Source: Piezodorus guildinii | Taxonomy: Eukaryota; Arthropoda; Insecta; Hemiptera; Pentatomidae | DNA length: 64,000 bases | Direction of reading: 5' to 3' | Assembly (NCBI GenBank): GCA_023052935.1 | Contig: CM041298.1 | Coordinates: 117,388,977-117,452,976 of the forward strand | Shown here: positions 43,755 through 54,099 of the stretch, piece by piece | Layout of the letters: every line of letters starts with the position of its first letter | How positions within the stretch are numbered: position 1 is the first letter of the stretch | Made by a program: the position numbers and the translations under genes | Notes under the pieces: model-generated | Seen by the model: the letters and a program-made list of their open reading frames with translations, nothing else | What the model was told of the DNA's origin: nothing | Database searches by the model: none

Positions 43755-44000
43755 GTGATGTGGTAGTGGCCAGCATAACAGCCTTCTATATTCATAATCA
43801 AGAGTTCGAACCCGGCAGATGGTCCTAGGATTTTGAAAAGCGTAAAAATCATTTGTCGTGCTGTCCTAAAGAGATATCGTAAAGTAGTGGTCCCCGAGTC
43901 TGTGCGGTGTCAGGCATACATAAAAACATCTTTATCCTTATTATATCGTTTGTAGGCATAATTTAGGACTCCCATTGTATCAATTAAATAAACAAACACT
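43755..44000 (+). mobile_element. tRNA-derived SINE
   Basis: Has the clearest promoter boxes: GTAGTGGCCAGCATAACAGC (A box) and GAGTTCGAACCC (B box). The body has CCGAGTCTGTGCGGTGTCAG and TTAGGACTCCCATTGT. It ends in AATTAAATAAACAAAC. Confidence 0.75.
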
Positions 44001-44280
44001 TATTACTAAACTCATTATATTCTTAACTGTATATAATACCACCATTATTTCAGAATATTAGAAGTAGAGAGAAAATAAAACTTTTAACTCTTATTTATTT
44101 TTTATTTCCCATACTAACATTTTATATTGCATTTATATTACCTTTTTAAGGGCTCTTTTATACGTATGGATGATTTAAATCATTCTCCTTAAAAATAAAA
44201 TAAGATATTTGCAATATAAAATAAAATAAAACAGTTATGAAAGAGTATAATATACTTGTAATATATTTGTTTTCAAATAT
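44001..44280. other. AT-rich stretch without recognised feature
   Basis: No gene is seen. Confidence 0.4.
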
Positions 44281-44610
44281 TTTATTAATAGAGAAACAAT
44301 ACAATCTTCCACACTCTAGGGCAATAAGCATTAGAGATATAAGAAACCATCCATTCCAAATGTATAGTAAACTAATGAAGTAATAATTAAGAATAAAGTA
44401 AACAAATAAAATAAAAAGTTAATAAATAACACAAGAAATAAATAACCTCGACCACATTCATATCTATTTACAAACTGCTCCTGGGAACTCCCAATCGAAT
44501 CCCGACACCCACTAGTGGATGTCGAGGCATAATGCCAGGAGATCCCAGCGCCTCTTTCAGTCCCGTTCTTGTGAAACAGTGGAGACTGAGTGAGAGACTT
44601 GAAATATTAA
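44281..44610 (-). mobile_element. Jockey-like 3' UTR fragment, divergent
   Basis: The arrangement (AATAAATAACCTCGACCACATTC, then a GC-richer block with GAGATCCCAGCGCCTCTTTC and GTGGAGACTGAGT) resembles the 3' UTR at 305-520 and 2780-2930. Similarity is partial. Confidence 0.4.
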
Positions 44611-44824
44611 CTTAATAAATTATAAATAAGTGAAGTTAAGTAAATAAAGAAAAAAACATAAATTATAACTTCCTTTCTTAACATTTTATTTTTTCCCTTT
44701 TATTTATTTCGCATCTAGTTGCGCGTTTAAAAGTTTCATTGTGTCGTCGAATTCCGAGGATCATCATAAGGACTGTTAAGGATTGTTAAAGAACCTTTTT
44801 TTTTTTTTCGATTTTTAGACCTTA

Positions 44825-45560
44825 AGTTGTATAAATTATCACTTTTTACTTTCACATAACTATATATGAAATATATAGCAAGGGATTACTTTCACTTACC
44901 TATAAATGAAATATATAGTAAGGGAAAGTATTGCGATCGTGAAAATATTCGAATTCCAGTTTTCAACGGAAATACACGTTTTAGGGTCCCCTGAGTCCAA
45001 ATAACCAAGTCCTGCAAAAAAATCTGTGTGTTTTGGTAAGTCTAGCGCACAAACAAAGAGTTTTAAAGAATTGAAATTTCATATTTAACATAACTATACG
45101 CCCGAAATGTTACTGCAACTTTTTCATTAAACTCGGCAAAACAGAAGAGCCACTTTATACCATGCTTTTGGCACATTTCTACATTTTTCTCAAAAACGAC
45201 TCCAACCATTTTGATTAAACTCGCTATATTGATGTAATGATCTGATTGAAGTAGTCTGACAGGGTTTAAATGCCGATATTGTAAATTTTCTTTCTCTAAA
45301 CTACCTTTAATTTTGTAAATTCTAAAAGATTAACCATATCGTCTTAATGACATTGATGAAGGACGGTTAAATATGCAAGTTGGACGAATTTGATGACCAA
45401 CTAAAAGGATAAACGAGAAAGACCGTTTTTTAAATGTAATTTTGGTTTATTATGATATTAAATATAATTACCGTGTAAGACGTATAATATACCGTAGAAA
45501 AGAAAAATATTTTAGAAAAAATATTATTCTATGCTCAAAGTTGTAAAAGGTAATATAAAG
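44825..45560 (-). repeat. X-family repeat with duplicated end
   Basis: The end motif ACTTTCAC...TATATATGAAATATATAG occurs twice in a row (about 44845-44885 and 44888-44925) before the interior begins. The microsatellite has almost disappeared (GTGTGTTTTGG). The other end is missing. Confidence 0.7.
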
Positions 45561-46440
45561 TGTCGAATAGAGAATAAACTTATAAGTGATTTAATGTAGT
45601 CCAGTATTTACTTCCAACAGTTAGCCTCTCTCTTTTTTTTTTTTTAATTTTCAACATTCAACTGACACCTATAATTTGCATTGAGGTAATCATCTAACTC
45701 AAAATGATCTAAAACTTCTTACGATTACAGAAATATACATACAGCTTGAATTTAGTTCCGACCTAATAAAACTTGGGGAATTTGAAACACCGTACTATGT
45801 TGAAGTCCTTTAACGAAATCAGCCCTTTAGGGTTTTGTATAACTTTCAAAACTCAAAGCGAAACGAATCTTGGAGGTTCTCCATCTTCTCCATTAGCAGT
45901 TTCGTTAAACAACACCGTATTACAAGGATAGTTAATGAGTCCCATACGAGTAACTTCTAATAGGGGCTTCGTTTACAGTTTTATAATACAACAAAAGAAA
46001 CTTTACAGTAAACACACCATTTATGATGATTAATTATAAATTATAATATATTTAATAAGTATATAAATAAATATTTAGCTTATTGGCTACTATAGAATTA
46101 TAGTATCCATGAAGTTTGGACCATTTGGTGTTAGTGGTTGTTTCTATTAAATAGCAATATTAAAGATATAAGTACATCATATGGCATAGTTATAAATACA
46201 TACATAAATGAAATATAGTATCATAAATATAAATGAATAGATAAATTCCAATTGCTTATTGGGACATCTTAGTAAATATTATGTCATAAATTTGTGATGG
46301 GCCTTATGTGTGGGATGTTATAAACACACAGTTGGTGGGAGCAAAGAGTTTATGTGAAATGGATTTGTCACTGCCTCAAACATGTTTATATTTTAGTTCT
46401 CTTTATATTTAATTGAAGCTAATTTTTATTTCTTATTTTA
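45561..46440. other. Stretch without recognised gene
   Basis: AT-rich DNA with an unassigned, somewhat less AT-rich block at 45660-46000. No ORF over 60 codons and no motif was recognised. Confidence 0.4.
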
Positions 46441-46444
46441 TTTT

Positions 46445-48270
46445 CAGTACTTTCCTCTCTACTTACGCTGATGACACGAGTGCTATCCGTGAATAATGAT
46501 CCTATTGTTGTTTCCCAAGTCCTACAGAACCATTTATCCGCCATTGCAGAATGGTGGCACAATTGGATAATCAAAATAAATCTCACCAAAATTACCTTCA
46601 CTCTACGACGTAAACCTATGATTCCGCCAGTTGTTTCCTTTAATCATACCCAACTCATCACTGTAGAACAAAATTGATACCTTGGACTTCAACTTGACAA
46701 ACGTCTTACATGGAATCCTCATACAAGACTTAAACGACAGGAAACTGCTCGTAGATAATAATAATAATAATAGGCTTAACGAACCCGAAGGTTCGATGCC
46801 GATACCACCAAATTCCGCCTACACAGACTCGTCCAATGTTCACCATTCAAGCCCAAGCTCCCGAGATCAGCCTTAACGCAATCCTCCCATCTCCGCTTCG
46901 GCTTACCTTTCGGACGCCTACCAGTCGGATCAGCAAATACCAACTTTCTCGGAATCCGCTCGTCATCGAGCCCAACAACTTTACTCGCCCATTTGAGTCT
47001 CCGCGATGCAATCAGCTCAATTATATTCACAGGATACAAGTTCCGCAATTCCGCGTTGTGCAACCTTCTAAACTCTCCAGTGGCCTCATCTCTCTTCGGA
47101 CCAAATATTTTACGCAATACATTATTTTCGAAAACCTTAAGCCGTTGTTCATCCTTCAAAGTAAGCGGCCACGTTTCACATCCGTAAAGAACCGATGGAA
47201 GAATAATAGTTTTATAAATTCTAATCTATAAGTTTTTAGATAGAAGCCGCGAACTAAGTAACTTAGCAACTGAATAATAACACGCATTTCCCACCTTTAA
47301 CCGGACTTTATTTCTTCCTGGATTTCATTTTTTCTAGTTATAATTGAACCTAAATACTTGAATTTCTCTACGTGTTCAAAAGTATGACCTGATACATCAA
47401 TATCACCAAGATCGACATCGTTTCTGCTACTAATCATATACTTCGTCTTATCGGTATTTAATTCGAGTCCTATTTCTTTACCGGTTTTTATTAACACACT
47501 TGTATTTAGTTGTATGGTTTCCGTGTCTTCTAGCAGTACCAGATCATCGGCATACCCCAAAACCGGAATCTTGTCACCCACACATATTCAAGCCTTTCTC
47601 GGTACACATAACCTTTTCTATGACATATTCTAAAGCTATATTAAATAACACAGGTGAAAGGGAGTCACCCTGTTTCAAACCCGATCGCACCTCAAATCTC
47701 TCGGAATAATTATGAACGATTCTAAAAATCTTTCCGCTCGTAGATATGGACTATTAAAACACTTACTTGACAAACGATCAAAACTCCCTCTTTACTTCAA
47801 CAATCTCATTTACACAACCATTATTAGATCTATCTGGACTTACGGCATAGAGCTATGGGGCTCCACTAAACCATCGAATTCCTCCCGCATCGAATCCTTG
47901 CAATCCAAAATCCTTCGTCAAATCCTAGACGCTCCTTACTTTGTTACCAACAAACTCATCCATAGAAACCTGAATATCCCACTAGTTATAGAAATCGCTC
48001 AAAAAAGATACACCTCCTTTCATTCCAAATTACCCGCCCATACAAACTCGCTTGTCCGCATCCTCTCATCGATATATATTCCCGATAATCCTCCGAGGCG
48101 TCTGAAAAGACGGTGGCCTCGAGACCTGCTGAACAAATAATCATTAAAGTGCTACCGCTGGATAGAATCTTCTCATGTCTTTTTCAAGCCAATCGTCTGT
48201 TTTTAGCACATTTACTTATTGTACTATGTAAATTGTACAGTTGTAAATATCAATAAAAGAATATAAGAAA
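46445..48270 (+). mobile_element. Jockey-B copy split by an R insertion
   Basis: The RT C-terminal half is in two parts. 46445-46757 reads TYADDTSVLSVNNDPI, FTLRRKPM and LDKRLTWNPHTRLKRQETAR. 47736-48140 reads ARRYGLLKHLLDKRSKLPLY, IIRSIWTYGIELWGSTKPSN and PPRRLKRRWPRDLL. The gap is an R element flanked by the 11-bp repeat GCTCGTAGATA, which lies inside the codons for AARRY. The 3' UTR and AATAAAAGA follow to about 48270. Confidence 0.88.
46758..47735 (-). mobile_element. R-family LINE inserted in Jockey-B
   Basis: Flanked by GCTCGTAGATA (46747-46757 and 47736-47746). On the minus strand it begins at the RT motif RSGLKQGDSLSPV and has GYADDLVLLEDTE (ORF 47581-47297). After a frameshift comes the ORF 47159-46776, with KVFENNVLRKIFGPKRDEAT, IIELIASRRLKWASKVVGLD and the natural end. 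The 3' tail is (TTA)n, seen as ATAATAATAATAATA at 46758-46772. It is 5'-truncated. Confidence 0.9.
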
Positions 48271-48640
48271 AAAAAAATTATTTTCTGTATGTTATCATAG
48301 TAGAAAGATAATTTTATTTTACATTGTCAAATCCATAGCAACCACTCACCAGCTGTCTTCTATCTCTATTATTATTATTGTGCGCTCCTCATTTTGTGTC
48401 TCTTCTGGGTTAATTTATTCTCCTTCATTATTTATCAATTATACCTCTACAGGACAATAACAGAATATTTTCGATATCATTGTGCAGTTCCCGGCTTATG
48501 CATTTTGCCCTCACCTCTTCTAAAAATTATATGGATTTGTCATCTCCTTAAATATACACAGTTTCAGTTTGTTTGGAAGAAAACAAAAACAACATTTATC
48601 TTATCCATATCATCAATATTTTGAATTTTTTTCTAAAGAT
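48271..48640. other. Stretch without recognised gene
   Basis: The plus ORF 48394-48624 is hydrophobic and AT-driven. I see no support for a gene. Confidence 0.4.
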
Positions 48641-49205
48641 GATCGTTTACTATATTGAACGAGAGGCATGGAACGTTGTGAACGATGGGGAATTGTTGTC
48701 CGTGTGAAAACCATATGTTACACTGAGATAGTAAAATGATAATTGTAAATGGTTCAATGGCTTAATGCATAAACAATAAAAGGCTTATTGTATGAGAGAA
48801 ACATGGACCGGCTAAGTTCCCATCCCAACTCCGTGCTGAGAAGTGACACCGGTAGACCTCTGGCGGGGATAACTTACCGAGTCATGAAATTGAACAGTTA
48901 TCGGACGGGACAAAAAAAATATTAAATTCGTAAAATAACTATTGAAAAATTAGGGTTGGTGATAGAAGGGCGAAAATTTAGGCTCATATGTATTGTTAAT
49001 GCAACATTATAAAAAAATAATATTTTTTTTTCCGTAAAATTAAAAAATAATGTTAGAGATGGACAACCCTTACCACTTTAATGTATGTAAAATAGATAGC
49101 CGATTCTCAGAGCTATTGAATATGCATATAAAATTTCATAAAAATCTATCGAGCCGTTTCGGAGGAGTTTGGTAACTAACATTGTGACACGAGAATTTTA
49201 TAAAT
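48641..49205 (+). repeat. Probable LINE or SINE 3' region
   Basis: The last part, CGAGCCGTTTCGGAGGAGTT followed by GTAACTAACATTGTGACACG and AGAATTTTATAAATTAGAT, is a 3'-terminal motif I recognise as recurring in many insect genomes. The upstream GC-richer block at 48810-48900 may belong to it. Confidence 0.4.
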
Positions 49206-49242
49206 TAGATATTATTTAATCTAAAATATATGTTTCCAACGA

Positions 49243-50305
49243 TAATAATAATAATAATAACCTTATTTGTACATAAAATATAACAGAAAAATATATATAC
49301 AAAATCAACCGTAAGTTGAGGTTTTTGAGTTCGATTGTTTTAATAAGCTTATTCTTGCAAGCACACTAAGTAATGAACCTGACCCATCCTTGTCCATTCT
49401 TTTTATCCAGTGCCACTCTCTTCCAGATTGCACCTCCGCAGCTCTCCCTCATCCCTGGTCCCACTCCATAAGCTGCCTGGTCCATGTTGTAATGTTTCTC
49501 CGGATAACATGTCCGGTCCAGATCCACTTCCTTAGATGGACTTTTTCCACAATATCCGGGAGATCGGTCCTTGATCTTAGCCACTTATTTGTTTTCCTAT
49601 CTCGTCTCGATACTCCGAGAAGGTATCGCTCCATACCTCTGACCGTTACTCTCAACTTGTGGCTGATCTTCTTATCTATTACCCATGTTTCGCAACCATA
49701 GATCATGGCAGGTAGCACAGTGCTCATCCAAAGTTTCTTCTTCACTTCCAAGCTCACAGACGACCTATACAGCTCCTTAAACTTGAAGAGGGAGCGCCAT
49801 CCTTGAGTGCATCGCCTGCTTATTTCTTCAGCTTTCCCTTTAACAGAAATAAGATGCCCAAGGTACAAAAATGAATCTCCTCTTTTAATGATATGTTCAC
49901 CCATTGTTAAATCTCCTTTTGCATTCTCTGACACATATTTGGACTTTTTATAGTTAATTTTTTAGCTCTATATTTTCTCCTGCTGCTATAAATTCTTTTG
50001 CCATCGTTAGGATTTCTTATTTGTTTTTTTCCTATCAACACCTGAACATCCGCAAACTCTAAATGGTTAAGCCATTCTCCATGAAGGTTTACGCCTTTGT
50101 TCTGCCAATTCATGGTTTGCGTAAAGTCGTTAAGAACTGGTATTAATATTTTAGGAGATAAGGTACCGCCTTGTCGTACACCTTTGCAAATTTTTATTTT
50201 TACTTTTGAGTTTCCTAATTTATATTCCGCGTTGGCTCTTGAATACATGTCTCCTAATATCTTACATATTCTTGGGCTGATGTTCCTTTTCTTTAGCATA
50301 TTAAG
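49243..50305 (-). mobile_element. RTE-clade LINE, 5'-truncated
   Basis: On the minus strand the ORF 50299-49907 begins in the RT with ICKGVRQGGTLSPKILIPVL and HLEFADVQVLI (the catalytic FADD altered to FADV). The ORF 49934-49449 continues with LYLGHLISVKGKAEEISRRC, STVLPAMIYGCETWVIDKKI and LRKWIWTGHVIRR. The 3' tail is (ATT)n at 49243-49262. A short repeat AACGATA occurs at both borders and could be the target duplication. It is inactive. Confidence 0.82.
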
Positions 50306-50405
50306 AACGATACTGTAAATAATTCTTTAAACTTTTTTTTCTCCAACATTATTTAATAGTTTTTAAGAACCAAGGCAAGTGAAAGTCGTTTTTGCCTGCA
50401 TTCGA
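50306..50405 (-). repeat. X-family terminal fragment
   Basis: Ends in GGCAAGTGAAAGTCG and TTTTGCCTGCATTCGA, a worn copy of the X terminus. X interior-like sequence also lies left of the RTE insertion (49206-49242). Confidence 0.55.
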
Positions 50406-50449
50406 TTTTTTCTGATTTGCTTTATTATATACATTACTGTATTATGTAT

Positions 50450-50484
50450 TATGTATTATTTATATATATGTATACATTATATAC

Positions 50485-50533
<49 letters not shown>

Positions 50534-50572
50534 ATATATATAATAAATATATATATATATATATTTTTTTTT
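50450..50572. repeat. (AT)n-rich microsatellite
   Basis: AT dinucleotide runs with short interruptions, ending in a T-run. The ORF 50417-50608 comes from it. Confidence 0.9.
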
Positions 50573-50939
50573 TTTTTAATTTATAGAAAAGGCGTTCAGA
50601 ATGAGTAGAACCATCGTATATTATATGCATGTAAATGTATGTTATTAGTACGGTAAGCTATATGTTATATTATGTTAGTAGTACGGCTTCAAATTACAGA
50701 TAATATAGCTAAAGCTAGTTATAGGTATTGATTTACCTGGTGAGTAAGATAATTATCCATGGGTCACTCAGTTTCCTCAAGATCCTAGCTCTCCACTTCC
50801 TCCTAGACAGAGCTCATGAAGTTACCTAAGCACCGCAACTTGGCAATAAGGAACATTTGTGTCCCAAAATCATTTACACGGAATTTATTTAGCTCATGAC
50901 CGCAAGCAAATTAGAACCTTTAGAGTAATTACCAACAGT
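50573..50939. other. Stretch without recognised gene
   Basis: No ORF and no repeat match was seen. Confidence 0.4.
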
Positions 50940-51975
50940 AGGTTTCAAACTAAATGTTACTTTCAAACTATATAGACAGACATTTATTATTAAAAACAGG
51001 GAATTCACGGCTATATGCAAATTAAGGCAGGTATGCCTCATGGCAGTGTTCTAGGGCCGATATTATTTAGCATATAGGAATAGAATAGAAAAATAATTTT
51101 TATTCTGGGACTAGGTTCTTAAGAACAATATGATATATACAATGTGTCTGGCCACAAGACCAAAGGATTATAATTAATTCTTACTTACAAAGCTTTGAGG
51201 AGAAACGTAGGATAAAACAAAAGAGTAAAATAACTAAAAGAGTAAAATAAATTAATAACTTCTGATATGTTGAACAAAACTTAACATTGAAACTGATTCA
51301 TAATAATTGATCGATATAGAAACATGAACAATAAATAATAAATTTTCTTTTTGAACAGATATTTGATTTGAAATATCAGGCTTGTCGAGGGAAGAAGCAT
51401 GGCGGATATGAATAGGTAGGGAATTCTAGAGAGTAGTAGAGCGGACAAGAAAGGAATGTTCAAAACTTGTTATTCTGTGGGCAGGAATATAAAGATCAGA
51501 ATGGGAGCGGACTGACGATTTAAATTGCAGAAGTTTGTGGATATAGGGAGGTAGCAGGGAGTTGATGGTTTGGTAAAGGAATGATCCAAGGAAATATTGT
51601 CTGCGGTTTGAGGGAAGGAGCCACTTTAACTCACTGTATAAATGGGTCACGTGAGACCTCTTCGGTGTGCCAAGGACAAATCTTAAAAATGTATTAATAA
51701 TTCGCTTTAGCCTGGCACAGTCGAGAGGCCACCATAAACCCCGCCCGCAGCAGTAGTCAAAGTGGGGATACAAGGAGCTTACGGGTGGATAGTGGAAGGA
51801 AATGGCGGGAGCGATGGAAAAATCTGAGGGTACTTATTGTTCTTCGGGAGATTTGGGCAATATGGGGTTTCCAGGAAAGGGTTTAGTATACTATATTTGC
51901 CAGACCTATCACTGGACAATATTTGCTACTTTCGCTGACGATATAGCTATATTGTGTTCAAGCAAATTTCAATCT
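50940..51975 (+). pseudogene. Jockey-like RT fragment split by a CR1-type insertion
   Basis: The left part, at about 51025-51074, reads QIKAGMPHGSVLGPILFSI. The right part, at 51886-51975, reads TIFATFADDIAILCSS, the next conserved block of the same RT. Between them lies a CR1-type element in the opposite direction. Frameshifts occur upstream (about 50960-51020). Confidence 0.65.
51075..51885 (-). mobile_element. CR1-type (Daphne-like) LINE, 5'-truncated
   Basis: The minus ORF 51773-51426 encodes the end of the RT: MYPHFDYCCGRGLWWPLDCA, RLKRIINTFLRFVLGTPKRS, SELKWLLPSNRRQYFLGSFL and LLPPYIHKL. It has the pattern usual for CR1-group RT C-termini. The 3' UTR follows to 51085, with a short tail of TTCTA units. 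Its UTR recurs at 19406. Confidence 0.75.
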
Positions 51976-52383
51976 ACATCAAGCTACTTTTTCATCGAAA
52001 TCAGTGTACCAGAGGAGCTACTTTATACCTTGTATTTTATTTACCCCATTTCACGATTTTCTCCAAAACGGCTCTAACTATTTTGATTAAACTCGCCATA
52101 TCGATACAACATTTAATGGGCTTTAATATTATGTAAGATTAATTCTAATTGAAATAGTCTGACATGGATTAAATGCGATAGATTAAATTTTCTTCTTCTA
52201 AAGTAACCTCAATTTCGTAGATTCTAAATAATAAATATATTATGAAATAGATAAAAACGGTTAAATATACATAATGATGGAGTTTTGTTGACCGTAGAGA
52301 AATTAGATGAGGAAGATGGTTGGGGGTGCGGTCATAAATTAAAAAACACGCATTTAAAATAAGTGTTATTTTAATTATGTGCC

Positions 52384-52416
52384 GACGTTTCGGCCTACAA
52401 TGTGGGCCTTCATCAG
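52384..52416 (-). ncRNA. Hammerhead-ribozyme-like core in PLE
   Basis: The minus strand reads CTGATGA, then a stem II closed by GGCC/GGCC, then GAAACGTCGGC. Both conserved core boxes are intact. Stems I and III were not resolved; minimal stem III is usual for PLE hammerheads. Confidence 0.7.
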
Positions 52417-52439
52417 GGGTGACGACGTGAAGGCGTTGC

Positions 52440-53216
52440 CTACAGGAGTCTGTTTGGGTAGAAGGATTTTAATGATTTTTTAATTTTTTCTGAAAGAGAG
52501 GGAATGTAAGGTACGGATCTATATAAGGGAGTTGGTGATGATGATGGAGTAGAAAGAGAGGTTAATTGAGGTTGAGACTGATTTCTGTAGTTATTTATAA
52601 GTTTGTTTATGATCACGGTAGGGAAGTTATTGGCCAGGAGAATTGTCTTTATGCGGTTAATGTTGATGTCGTGGAAACGGGGATCGGAAAGGAAAAGGCT
52701 TCGGTGTATAAGATTTTTAGCAACGTTAATTTTTTTATGATGGGGATGTTGGGAATAAAAGTTTAATAGTCTGCCAGAGTAAGTCGGTTTCGTGTACCAG
52801 TCAGTGGATATTGTGTTATTAGGGTTTATAATGATGAGAAGGTCAAGAAATGGAAGGGAATTGTTAGTTTCGGATTCATCGGTAAAATGTAGGCGGGGGT
52901 GGTAAGAGTTAAAGGCTAAAAGTATGTCAGTAATTTTGTCGGGGTTAAGAACAAGGAGGAGGTCATCTACGTATTTTTTAATAAGAATAATATCCTCAGG
53001 AAACTGAGGGATTATCAAATTTAGTAAATCGTTAGGGACAATATTGGCGAGGTCAGGGGCGAGAGGATTTCCCATAGCCAGTCCTGAAATTTGATTAAAG
53101 AACTGTCCATTGAATGTAAGGTATCCGGAATTGCAACAAAGGTTGAGGGATTCTAGGTATGAAGGGCAGTTAAGTGAGGTATGGGGTTCAATAGAAGTGT
53201 TTAAATATATTGAAGT
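52440..53216 (-). CDS. Penelope-like reverse transcriptase (C-terminal half)
   Basis: An open frame of about 258 codons; the first dozen residues of the longer ORF to 53252 are X sequence. Motifs are ISGLAMGNPLAPDLANIVPN, the catalytic IKKYVDDLLLVL, LHFTDESETNNSLPFLDLLI, ISTDWYTKPTYSGRLLNFYS and HHKKINVAKNLIHRSLFLSD, all typical of PLE RTs, which resemble telomerase RT. The frame ends SVPYIPSLSEKIKKSLKSFY then PNRLL and a TAG. The N-terminal part is lost by truncation. The plus-strand ORF 52566-52766 is a shadow. Confidence 0.88.
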   Translation of the reverse strand, partial: TSIYLNTSIEPHTSLNCPSYLESLNLCCNSGYLTFNGQFFNQISGLAMGNPLAPDLANIVPNDLLNLIIPQFPEDIILIKKYVDDLLLVLNPDKITDILLAFNSYHPRLHFTDESETNNSLPFLDLLIIINPNNTISTDWYTKPTYSGRLLNFYSQHPHHKKINVAKNLIHRSLFLSDPRFHDININRIKTILLANNFPTVIINKLINNYRNQSQPQLTSLSTPSSSPTPLYRSVPYIPSLSEKIKKSLKSFYPNRLL

Positions 53217-53476
53217 GGTTAAATATACGAGTTGAACGAATTTGATAATCAAACAATGGATAAAAGAGCAAAACTATTTTTTTTATTGGAATTTTGGGCT
53301 TTTTGATATTAAGAACAGTAATATAGACGTGTAATATACCATTGGAAAGAGAAAGATTTAAAAAAAAAAAAAAAATTATCTGTTACACAAAGTTGTAAAA
53401 AGTAGTGTAAAGCGACGAGTCGTGTATAAACTTATTACTGATTATTATATCAATCTAATATTATTATATTATTTAA

Positions 53477-53993
53477 CTTGTTCAGGCCAGAACGAATATC
53501 TACGGTTTCTCGCTTAAGGTGGAACTGTGTTAGCTGCTTACGCTTCGTGGGGTGGGGCGACACTTATGCAAGTTCCAACGTGTTTATTGCGATATCACAA
53601 CAGCTCTAGGCTTCCATAGCGCTAATGCGTGATTTTAACAGTTTTGAAATACATATGACTTAATGAGGAAATTATGGAAATACTTATAAATGATTCTTAT
53701 GTTGTCAGAATTGGGAATAAAAAGATGAAAAAATCACGCACAGCTAAGGGAAATTCTTAAACAAGAGTAATCAAATGAAATTAACCGATAAGAGATATTG
53801 AAGGTTATAAAATATTTAATAAATAAATCCTCATGCTTGTTAATTCCTACAACATGTAATGTTGAGAAAAAATAAATTAAACTATTTTTAAAGACTTATT
53901 TTCTAAAAATAAGTGACTTTCTGTGATGCACGTTCCTCCCCCCAATGAATAGTCAAGTGTGACCCACCGGTGGGTCACGCCGGCGTGAACGTG
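53477..53993. mobile_element. piggyBac-type MITE (TTAA-flanked)
   Basis: TTAA at 53473-53476 and 53994-53997. The inward ends are CTTGTTCAGGCCAG (left) and, inverted, CACGTTCACGCCGG (right), imperfect inverted repeats. Near the right end lies a perfect 20-bp palindrome (53959-53978). There is no ORF. It is inserted in X-derived DNA. Confidence 0.6.
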
Positions 53994-54099
53994 TTAATCT
54001 AAATCATATTTTTCTAACAAAACTGAATACACTTTTTCTTTAAATTAACTTAAAACATTTTTCAACTTTAAGTTTATTTAATAGTTCTTCGATAGATTT

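Larger units (their letters stand above)
52271..53216 (-). mobile_element. Penelope-like element, 5'-truncated, no nuclease after the RT
   Basis: Inserted in X between 12-bp repeats GGTTAAATATAC (52259-52270 and 53217-53228). On the minus strand the RT C-terminal half is followed by its stop at 52440, then after about 24 bases by a hammerhead-like core (52384-52416) and a tail of about 110 bases. The 3' end seems complete because of the duplication, yet no GIY-YIG domain lies downstream of the RT. Penelope-type elements usually have it there. Confidence 0.8.
51976..53475 (-). repeat. X-family partial copy, split by a PLE
   Basis: X interior parts are 51976-52270 (AGGAGCTACTTTATACCTTG, TTTAATGGGCTTTAATATTA) and 53217-53475 (GAGTTGAACGAATTTGATAA, then AACAGTAATATAG). 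Removing 52271-53216 and one copy of GGTTAAATATAC restores the X order seen at 45340-45420. Confidence 0.75.

Noticed and set aside
43755..43830. Functional tRNA gene
   Set aside because: A- and B-box-like motifs are present, but no cloverleaf closes and the sequence is the head of a dispersed SINE.
48394..48624. 76-codon hydrophobic ORF
   Set aside because: AT-driven composition, no signal or transmembrane pattern beyond chance, and no neighbouring exon signals.
48800..48910. 5S rRNA-like segment
   Set aside because: The phrase around CATCCCAACTCCGTGCTG is GC-richer than its surroundings, but it does not match 5S rRNA in order or length.
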